From Methanosarcinales archaeon (GTDB lineage: Archaea; Halobacteriota; Methanosarcinia; Methanosarcinales; Methanogasteraceae), in NCBI GenBank assembly GCA_030609345.1, contig JAUWCK010000082.1, positions 1 to 5,720 of the forward strand: a stretch of 5,720 nucleotides of DNA. The letters run 5' to 3'. Every line of letters begins with the position of its first letter. Position 1 is the first letter of the stretch. A program made the translations under genes and the position numbers. Of this stretch, positions 1-4,568 are shown piece after piece. The notes under the pieces are model-generated. The model was not told where the DNA came from. It ran no database searches and saw only the letters and a program-made list of their open reading frames with translations.

Positions 1-717
1 GGTATCGTTATTCCAGATCAGAGCCTCCACGATGTAGTTGTAATCATCCGGCACGACGATGTCGGCACTGCGGATGACCGTTGTCTCTTTCTTAATAACG
101 CCGGTGGAGATCCATGTTTTATCTGCGAGCAAGCCCGCGTCCATCTCTCTCGCCTTGATCAGTATCTGGAAGTCCTCGCTTGTGATATCGCCTTCGTTCG
201 TGAGATAGAGATCAACCCCGATAACAACCTTTGAATCGGTCACGTTCTTCACGAGAAAGTCCATCTCAGGTATCCGCAAGCCGATATCATATACATTTGG
301 CGTCAGATCGCCAATTCCGGATATTCTCATGGTTCTCTGGTCTACCCTCTGCTCATCCTCGAATAAAACAACTTCTATCCGGTATCCACCATCTCTATCA
401 ACTTTAACCACCTGAGACGCAGACTTCGTCTTCCGTTTCAAGATACTTCCCACAGTAACGGTCTCCTGATCCACGAGCAATCCTGATTCCAGATCGAATG
501 CCTTTAAGATGAGTCTAACATCCCCACTGCGATCTCCGCGATTCTCGGTGTAGGTGGTCACATTCAGAAGAACATTTGCGCTTGCGACCCTCTCTGCCGA
601 TATATCGATATCAGCGATCCTGAGTTCGCTTCTCTCAAAATCTCGGATGCATCCGCAACTGATGACCGATAATAGCAGTATGCCTACCAACAGCAGGACC
701 CGGGTCTTCCGAATCAT
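1..717 (-). CDS. Secreted lipoprotein with tandem Ig-like domains (N-terminal part, runs off window)
   Basis: The minus strand is open without a stop from an ATG at 717-715 to the window edge, giving 239 codons. The N-terminus reads MIRKTRVLLLVGILLLSVI followed by SCGC: a basic start, a hydrophobic core and a lipobox-like Cys at residue 21 or 23, so an exported, lipid-anchored protein is likely. Two domains of about 95 residues follow (roughly 30-130 and 140-239). They resemble each other: both have alternating beta-strand hydrophobicity, an N-x-G turn (ENRGD and TNEGD), then an ILKAFD / ILIKARE strand, a GLLVDQ / GLLADK turn, and an IEVVLFED / IVEALIWN strand. This is the pattern of the CARDB-like or DUF7490-like Ig repeats common in methanogen surface proteins; the family name is from memory. 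No SD precedes the ATG, and a TATA-like element lies about 25 nt upstream. The exact function is unknown, and the C-terminus is outside the window. Confidence 0.85.
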   Translation of the reverse strand, partial: MIRKTRVLLLVGILLLSVISCGCIRDFERSELRIADIDISAERVASANVLLNVTTYTENRGDRSGDVRLILKAFDLESGLLVDQETVTVGSILKRKTKSASQVVKVDRDGGYRIEVVLFEDEQRVDQRTMRISGIGDLTPNVYDIGLRIPEMDFLVKNVTDSKVVIGVDLYLTNEGDITSEDFQILIKAREMDAGLLADKTWISTGVIKKETTVIRSADIVVPDDYNYIVEALIWNNDT

Positions 718-740
718 TGTTCTAATTATGGGGTGGCGGC

Positions 741-750
741 ATATAAAAGT
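741..750 (-). promoter_or_regulatory. TATA-like promoter element of the lipoprotein gene
   Basis: Read on the minus strand this is ACTTTTATAT, close to the archaeal TATA box. Its centre is about 25-28 nt upstream of the ATG at 717, the usual distance from an archaeal TATA box to the transcription start. Together with the absence of an SD in the bases just before the ATG, this predicts a leaderless or near-leaderless mRNA. Confidence 0.5.
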
Positions 751-851
751 TGTCACGAGTCCGGGCGCAGAGTTATCACATGGTTGTGGTTTCGTGGCAG
801 CGACGGTGATTGGATCGAGCGCGATTTCAAGTTCGGGGTGCCGGTGTGAAG

Positions 852-866
852 CACATCACAGATGTG
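852..866. repeat. Perfect 6-bp palindrome, CACATC-ACA-GATGTG, in a divergent intergenic region
   Basis: Two perfect 6-nt arms are separated by 3 nt. The palindrome is also framed by a direct repeat, GTGTGAAGC at 844-852 and ATGTGAAGC at 862-870. It lies between the divergent lipoprotein and small-ORF promoters, where a dimeric regulator could bind. The operator role is inference; only the symmetry is seen. Confidence 0.35.
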
Positions 867-910
867 AAGCCATTAGGATAAAGCGAGCATAGAACGGGAA
901 GTTTATGAGG

Positions 911-920
911 GATATAAGCA
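911..920 (+). promoter_or_regulatory. Possible TATA element for the small-ORF/glycosyltransferase operon
   Basis: GATATAAGCA lies about 35-40 nt upstream of the ATG at 952. Initiation about 25 nt downstream would give a leader of some 10-15 nt, just enough to include the GGTGAT SD at 943-948. An overlapping alternative is AAATAAAAG at 920-928, so the exact element is uncertain. Confidence 0.35.
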
Positions 921-942
921 AATAAAAGCAGGGCAGATTACA

Positions 943-948
943 GGTGAT
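943..948 (+). promoter_or_regulatory. Shine-Dalgarno site of the 45-aa small ORF
   Basis: GGTGAT is an exact complement to the archaeal 16S anti-SD (AUCACC), placed 3 nt before the ATG at 952. It is one of the clearest SD sites in the window and the main reason to treat the short frame as translated. Confidence 0.6.
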
Positions 949-951
949 TCT

Positions 952-1089
952 ATGGTAGATCAGAATAAAAAGTGTGTGTTTAAAACGGTGTTAACGGGGT
1001 TGTTTGTATCGGTATTTATCGGATGTGTAGATGTCGTCACATCCCTCGACGCGCTGATGATCCTGCAGATGGCAGAGGTGCCCACTTGA
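952..1089 (+). CDS. 45-aa small exported/membrane peptide with dockerin-like tail, coupled to downstream glycosyltransferase
   Basis: A short frame runs from ATG 952 to TGA 1087-1089 and has a strong SD. Residues 1-11 are polar and basic (MVDQNKKCVFK). Residues 12-24 are hydrophobic (VLTGLFVSVFIG), ending in Cys25 in a lipobox-like context (FIGC), so this is either a lipoprotein signal or one membrane helix. The rest (VDVVTSLDALMILQMA, then EVPT) resembles the second half of an EF-hand-like dockerin segment of the kind found in archaeal surface proteins (V-T-S-x-D-A-L-x-x-L). The full Ca-binding loop is not intact, and only about half a domain is present. The TGA overlaps the TTG start of the next gene in the tetranucleotide TTGA, which suggests translational coupling. 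It could be a true small protein, a leader ORF controlling the glycosyltransferase, or the shrunken remnant of a dockerin protein. The function is not known. Confidence 0.6.
   Translation: MVDQNKKCVFKTVLTGLFVSVFIGCVDVVTSLDALMILQMAEVPT
1074..1080 (+). promoter_or_regulatory. Shine-Dalgarno site deciding the TTG start at 1086
   Basis: AGAGGTG ends 5 nt before the TTG at 1086 and matches the anti-SD GGAGGTGAT core. No comparable site precedes the in-frame ATG at 1023. This supports TTG 1086 as the glycosyltransferase start. Confidence 0.6.
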
Positions 1090-2549
1090 ACCAGAAGAAC
1101 AGATATATCCTGCTATTCCTCGCAATCATCCTGTTAGCAACAGCACTTCGCTTTTACGCGCTCGATGATCGGGTATTCCACCATGACGAAGGCGTACACG
1201 GCTATTTGACCTACAAATTATTCAAACATGGAGAGTACCACTATGATCCGACATATCACGGTCCTTTTCTCTATTACTCGACCGCAGCGGTCTTCACACT
1301 CTTCGGAGACTCGAATGTCACAGCCCGGCTGCTTCCAGCTGCCGCTGGCGTGCTGCTGATCGTGCTGATATATCGCTTGCGTGACCAACTCGGGGAATCG
1401 GGCGCGCTATTCGCAGCAGCAATGATCGCAATCTCGCCATCGTTCCTGTATTATTCAAGATTCTTCAGAAACGACATCTATATCGCATTCTTTTCGCTGC
1501 TGTTCGTCGTATCTGCCGTAAAATATCTAAAACATGGACACTACCGCCAGAGACTGATCTACGTGTGCACAGGCGCTGTTGCAGGTGCGCTTGCGCTCTG
1601 CGCCAAGGAGAACGCATACATCATCGCAGGAATCTTCACACTCTTCGTACTTGGATACCTTATAGCCAAAAAAGAGATAAACGCCACGAGAGCGGTCGAT
1701 GCGCTCTTGTTTGCGCTGATCTCCTTTGTAGTCTTTGCGCTATTTTATACAAACTTCTTGACAAACCCGGATGCACTAATATCGGTGATACCGGACGCGA
1801 TAAACCACTGGGCAGAGATGCACAGGATCGAGCGCATCGGGGGACACTGGTCGTTCTATCTCCCGATTCTTGTCAGGTATGAACTTCCGATCACCTTGCT
1901 TGCGATTGCCGGCGGGATACATTATGTAAAAAAGAGAAATATATTTATGATATTCCTGCTCTACTGGGGCGTAACCTCGCTCCTCGTGTACTCATACCTG
2001 CAGGAGAAGGTGCCATGGCTCGTGCTCCACATCCTGCTCCCGTTCGCCCTGATCGCGGGCGCATATACGGGCGAGTTGCTACCATCCCTCAGCAAGAGAC
2101 CGCGAGCGATCGAAGTAGCAGTGGTGATCATCCTCGTGTTCTCTGCGGGATTGTTTATCCATCAAAGCATATTTATAAATTATTACGAAAACACGGATTC
2201 CGACGAGATCACGATTCGCGGCATCCCGGTACACGGACTTATCTATGTGCAGACCACATCAGATGTGCTTGATACGGTCGGCTTTATCGACCGGCGTGTC
2301 CGGGACGATCCGAACACAAGCATAACGATCGCTGCTCCGGAGAATGATTATTGGCCCCTGCCATGGTACATGCGAAACTACAATGGCTGCGGCTACCTCA
2401 ATTCGGTTCCAGAACGTTCGGATTCCGATATCGTCATCGTTCCTGCGGATGAGACGCACAATATCACGCTTGACTGGAGATACTCGAAAAAGGTCTTCAC
2501 GCTGCGCCCGGGATACGATATGGCGATGTATTATTACAACCCCGAATAG
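1086..2549 (+). CDS. GT-C membrane glycosyltransferase, Agl23/TIGR03663-like (GT39/PMT superfamily)
   Basis: This is a multi-pass membrane protein of about 487 residues when started at TTG 1086. After the first membrane helix (8-21) comes RFYALDDRVFHHDEGVHG, with Asp34-Glu35 in the first outer loop, the position of the catalytic acid in GT-C enzymes. Further family marks are TYHGPFLYY (56-64), RFFRND (125-130), CAKEN (172-176), EKVPWL (307-312) and, in the C-terminal outer domain, YWPLPWYMRNY. These are features I associate with the TIGR03663 'flippase activity-associated Agl23' family and GT39. Such proteins are thought to use or handle dolichyl-phosphate-linked sugars for surface glycosylation; substrate and acceptor cannot be read here. 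The in-frame ATG at 1023 would add 21 Arg/Cys/Asp-rich residues unlike the family and would overlap the small ORF, so I prefer TTG with its SD. The 3' end overlaps truA by 16 bp. Confidence 0.85.
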   Translation: MNQKNRYILLFLAIILLATALRFYALDDRVFHHDEGVHGYLTYKLFKHGEYHYDPTYHGPFLYYSTAAVFTLFGDSNVTARLLPAAAGVLLIVLIYRLRDQLGESGALFAAAMIAISPSFLYYSRFFRNDIYIAFFSLLFVVSAVKYLKHGHYRQRLIYVCTGAVAGALALCAKENAYIIAGIFTLFVLGYLIAKKEINATRAVDALLFALISFVVFALFYTNFLTNPDALISVIPDAINHWAEMHRIERIGGHWSFYLPILVRYELPITLLAIAGGIHYVKKRNIFMIFLLYWGVTSLLVYSYLQEKVPWLVLHILLPFALIAGAYTGELLPSLSKRPRAIEVAVVIILVFSAGLFIHQSIFINYYENTDSDEITIRGIPVHGLIYVQTTSDVLDTVGFIDRRVRDDPNTSITIAAPENDYWPLPWYMRNYNGCGYLNSVPERSDSDIVIVPADETHNITLDWRYSKKVFTLRPGYDMAMYYYNPE

Positions 2550-3343
2550 ATCGCATTCATTGTGGCATGCCTGATGCGTGCATCCACAAACGCGTCCCGC
2601 ATCTTCCTCTTCGAATATTTATCCTCGATCCATTCGACACCCTCGAAAGCGACATTCCTGAGTACCAGACCATACGCGGGCGCGGGCTTGATCCCCTGAT
2701 GAAGAGGGTGACACTTCGGGTCAAGCAATTCCCTGATCCAGCCGGAGTCCTGCGATCCCGCTCCGATCTGTTCTAATGCGGCAGCGATCCTGCGCACCAT
2801 ATTCCAGAGAAAACTCGGCGCCGAGACATCGATGATGATAAAACCGCCTCTTTCGTGTATCTCGATCCTGTCGATGGTCCTGACCGCTCCTTTTATCTTC
2901 CTCGCGAAATTTGAAAAATCGTGCGTTCCTGTGAAGAGGCTGCCCGATTCCCTTATAGCATGGACCTTGTACCCCCGATCGTACAGACAATACCTGTAAT
3001 CGCGGCGCACAGCATCTCGGCGGGCATCGAAACCATAAGGCACCTCTGCATAAGCCCACACCCAGATATCGTCAGGGAGATCGTGGTTGATGATTCTTGG
3101 AAGCAAGTCACCAAACCCTGCGCTGGTATCGAACGCAATGACCTGCCCGGACGCATGTACTCCCCGATCTGTCCTTGCCGCCCTCGAATACCGTGCTTCT
3201 TTGATATCGTCCGCAATATTATTCTTTTCAAGCGATGCGAAGATCTCCGACTCGATGGCATGCGCGTTTTGCTGGATCTGGAACCCATGGTACCGATCTC
3301 CGATGTATGCCAGTTTGAGTGCGATTCTGGTTTTGTTAGTCAT
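2534..3343 (-). CDS. truA: tRNA pseudouridine synthase A (tRNA Psi38-40)
   Basis: The 269-aa product has the TruA hallmarks in order. The N-terminal strand IALKLAYIGDRYHGFQIQ (7-24) is the usual 'Y.G..Y.GFQ' segment. Then comes RAARTDRGVHASGQV (54-68), with catalytic Asp59 in R-T-D-x-G-V-H-A. The second domain has FLWNMVRRI (the family's FLxNMVR) and, near the C-terminus, PAPAYGLVL. TruA isomerises uridines 38-40 in the anticodon arm of many tRNAs and acts as a cytoplasmic homodimer. The length is normal for an archaeal member and no key residue is missing. The ATG at 3343 is right for the family although no good SD precedes it; upstream there is only GGAATAAG, twice in 13 nt. It converges with the glycosyltransferase, sharing 16 bp, and has no visible operon partner. 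Confidence 0.95.
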   Translation of the reverse strand: MTNKTRIALKLAYIGDRYHGFQIQQNAHAIESEIFASLEKNNIADDIKEARYSRAARTDRGVHASGQVIAFDTSAGFGDLLPRIINHDLPDDIWVWAYAEVPYGFDARRDAVRRDYRYCLYDRGYKVHAIRESGSLFTGTHDFSNFARKIKGAVRTIDRIEIHERGGFIIIDVSAPSFLWNMVRRIAAALEQIGAGSQDSGWIRELLDPKCHPLHQGIKPAPAYGLVLRNVAFEGVEWIEDKYSKRKMRDAFVDARIRHATMNAIYSGL

Positions 3344-3344
3344 T

Positions 3345-3365
3345 CTTATTCCATTGCCTTATTCC
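3345..3365 (-). repeat. Two GGAATAAG copies just upstream of truA
   Basis: On the minus strand GGAATAAG occurs at 3365-3358 and again at 3352-3345, directly in front of the ATG at 3343. The nearer copy sits too close to the ATG to be a normal SD. The pair could be chance or a small regulatory element. Confidence 0.25.
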
Positions 3366-3416
3366 GATGGGAGTCGGTTGTTATGAAATACAGTCGTTTG
3401 AGACCGTTATGATTTG

Positions 3417-3462
3417 TGTGGCTTGGTACGTAAAAGTCTCAAAAACGGTGGCGGTAGCCACA
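3417..3462. repeat. Short inverted repeat TGTGGCT / AGCCACA
   Basis: Perfect 7-nt arms (3417-3423 and 3456-3462) enclose 32 nt. On the minus strand it lies within about 120 nt upstream of truA, so it could be in a truA leader; on the plus strand it belongs to no gene. No terminator-type T-run follows immediately. The role is unknown. Confidence 0.3.
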
Positions 3463-3577
3463 GTTCTGAAAACCACTTTTTCATCGACAGTATAAGCACT
3501 GCGAAGCAGGTCATGCACGTTTTTTATTATTTTCTGGTTGCATCGATCCTTATAGTTTCATGTAATCACACAAATAT

Positions 3578-3586
3578 TATAAATAG
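3578..3586 (+). promoter_or_regulatory. TATA-like element possibly driving the palindrome/intron transcript
   Basis: TTATAAATA in an A/T-rich run fits the archaeal TATA box. A start about 25 nt downstream would fall near 3605-3611, just before the palindrome at 3612 and the intron. The complementary reading (TATTTATAA) could instead serve truA, but with a leader of about 200 nt, which is less likely. No protein gene follows on the plus strand, so the product would be a non-coding, intron-containing RNA. Confidence 0.35.
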
Positions 3587-3611
3587 GGCTTGAGTACTTG
3601 ATAAATAGATT

Positions 3612-3704
3612 TAATCCGCGTAATCCGTGTTAATCCGCGGCTGATACGACTTTTAGCCACTGACTGCGACAGCAGCGGCGCAGCCATTAACGCAGATTAC
3701 ACTG
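3612..3704. repeat. Imperfect long palindrome with tandem TAATCCGYG units; 5' exon of the intron
   Basis: Three consecutive 10-nt units related to TAATCCGYGT begin at 3611. Seventeen nucleotides at 3618-3634 pair with 3686-3702 (14 Watson-Crick pairs, one G-T pair, two C-A mismatches). The stem resumes as GGCTG 3639-3643 with CAGCC 3681-3685. An inner hairpin is formed by 3656-3679 (GCCACTG against CAGCGGC with a small bulge). The whole folds into one long hairpin. The AATCCGTGTTAATCCGCGG phrase is the kind of interspersed intergenic repeat seen in many archaeal and bacterial genomes; copy number here cannot be known. Its 3' arm contains the IBS1 and IBS2 sequences of the intron that follows immediately. 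Confidence 0.65.
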
Positions 3705-4327
3705 GCGTGCCGAGATAAATTCATACTCACCAGCTGGTGAAAATCCGAGCCTCGAGGAAAGGTTAGCCACCACCTCAGAACTGTACCCCGCACCCGGCCT
3801 GGTAACAGGCTGATGTGAGGCCGAGGGGATGAGATACCAGCCACAACGAAGGGTGTTGGTTATAAGCCCCGAAATTCTGATGATTCTGGAAGCCGACGTT
3901 GTCTGTGTGACGGAAGGCAGCATTCACACCACCGTTAGTCCAATCCTCCGGTCTTGGAATATAGCAGAGAGTTCTGGGACAGTGCGAGGTGATGTGAGTC
4001 CGAGCGGGCGTCTAAGACCGTAGCATGGTGTCAACGGCTTCGCTACGCTTCGCTACACTTGCGCTTCGCATTACCGTTGAAGCAGGGTAACTCCTGCGGA
4101 GGAAAGGGGCTGACAGTTGAACCGTTGGGACAGGGACACATCTTCCGTACTCAGATGCGGGTTAAGGGTGGTAACAAAACTGTACTCACAACCTATCCGG
4201 AAAATGGATGGGGAGGTTCTTCTGAAGAACCGGATGAGGGAAATCTACGTCCGGTTCTGTGAGGGGGCTCATAGTAACCTCGGGGCTATTACCCCAAACA
4301 AGAGGTGCGCTATGGGCTCTACTCGAC
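3705..4327 (+). mobile_element. ORF-less group II intron (about 623 nt)
   Basis: The 5' end GCGTGCC approximates the group II GUGYG start. Domain I carries CACCAGCTGGTG (3728-3739) followed by AAAATCC. A candidate EBS2, TCTGTG 3902-3907, pairs with IBS2 CGCAGA 3691-3696 (one G-U). A candidate EBS1, CAGTG 3980-3984, pairs with IBS1 CACTG 3700-3704, the last five exon bases. Domain V is 4227-4257 and domain VI 4261-4324, with a bulged branch-point A at 4321, seven nt from the 3' end GAC. No reverse transcriptase or maturase ORF exists: the space before domain V is a few tens of bases and all frames are short. Mobility or efficient splicing would therefore need a maturase encoded elsewhere in the genome. 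The exons are intergenic palindromes, not a gene. The 5' boundary is less certain than the 3' one: GTGCC at 3707 is an alternative but breaks the EBS1/IBS1 register. Confidence 0.85.
4227..4327 (+). ncRNA. Group II intron catalytic domain V and branch-point domain VI
   Basis: Domain V: GAACCGGA (4227-4234) pairs with TCCGGTTC (4250-4257), followed by an AC bulge and a GAAA tetraloop (4240-4243). It is 31 nt long instead of the usual 34, its upper stem is shortened to about three pairs, and the catalytic triad position reads AAC instead of AGC. Domain VI: GAG 4261-4263 pairs with CTC 4322-4324, A4321 is bulged, G4264 faces T4320, and 4265-4274 pairs with 4310-4319 over ten positions (two G-T). 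ACCTC 4277-4281 then pairs with GAGGT 4302-4306, and GGGG 4282-4285 with CCCC 4292-4295. Domain VI is fully canonical, while domain V departs from consensus. Confidence 0.85.
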
Positions 4328-4376
4328 AGGGACACAGAGGGGGCGAAAGATAAAAATAACACCTCTCTGTGTCCCT
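4328..4376. repeat. Inverted repeat beginning at the intron 3' junction
   Basis: AGGGACACAGAG (4328-4339) is perfectly complementary to 4365-4376, and the stem extends three more pairs (4340-4342 with 4362-4364, one G-T). The loop is 19 nt and A/T-rich. The first base of the repeat is the first base after the predicted intron. The right part, CTCTGTGTCCC followed by degenerate CTATGTG and CTCTCGGTGG units to about 4394, resembles a common intergenic CTCTGTG-type repeat. Confidence 0.65.
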
Positions 4377-4531
4377 ATGTGCTCTCGGTGGTTTAATCTT
4401 CCCTACCATGATCGGATCCTCCAGAAGAGTGAAAAAGTGCGTGCACTCGCGAATTACCAGAGAGCCTATTTTTCTCGCCAGAAAACACAGAATCACAATC
4501 AGGGGGATCACTCAACACATAAGAGTGGTTA
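4377..4531. other. Intergenic stretch with nothing recognised
   Basis: About 155 nt lie between the 3' palindrome and the mtd terminator. I see the tail of the CTCTGTG-type repeat (to about 4394), no tRNA-like fold, no SD-led ORF and no strong promoter. Together with the elements listed separately, it completes the gene-free 3344-4566 region. Confidence 0.5.
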
Positions 4532-4568
4532 CAAAAAATAAAAAAAAGAAAGGTGCTTGTTGCACCTT
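4532..4568 (-). terminator. Hairpin and poly-U terminator of mtd, overlapping its stop codon
   Basis: On the minus strand the 7-bp stem AAGGTGC / GCACCTT (arms 4562-4568 and 4550-4556, 5-nt loop) is followed at once by TTCTTTTTTTTATTTTTTG. Two bases of the mtd stop codon TAA (4569-4567) lie inside the stem. U-rich tracts end archaeal transcripts; the added hairpin makes this a bacterial-looking intrinsic terminator. Confidence 0.75.

Noticed and set aside
554..892. Plus-strand open frame of 112 codons
   Set aside because: It is antisense to the lipoprotein start, crosses that gene's promoter, has low-complexity Ser/Ile-rich composition and no SD.
1565..1882. Plus-strand frame rich in Arg/Cys/His
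   Set aside because: It is an out-of-frame shadow inside the glycosyltransferase, with no SD or domain-like pattern.
2953..3288. Minus-strand frame overlapping truA in another frame
   Set aside because: It is a shadow of truA and its composition is not protein-like.
2921..3412. Plus-strand frame of 163 codons opposite truA
   Set aside because: It is antisense to a gene with intact TruA motifs and has no coding character of its own.
3611..3640. Tandem 10-nt units considered as a CRISPR-like array
   Set aside because: The units are contiguous without spacers and only three in number; they form one arm of a palindrome.
3687..4353. Several short open frames on both strands in the intron region, considered as a reverse transcriptase or maturase remnant
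   Set aside because: No YADD or other RT motif or maturase X-like pattern is visible, the frames are under 80 codons, and the sequence is explained by intron RNA structure.
4377..4531. Possible tRNA or small RNA gene in the intergenic stretch
   Set aside because: No cloverleaf arms, GTTC-type T-loop or paired acceptor ends could be found by eye.
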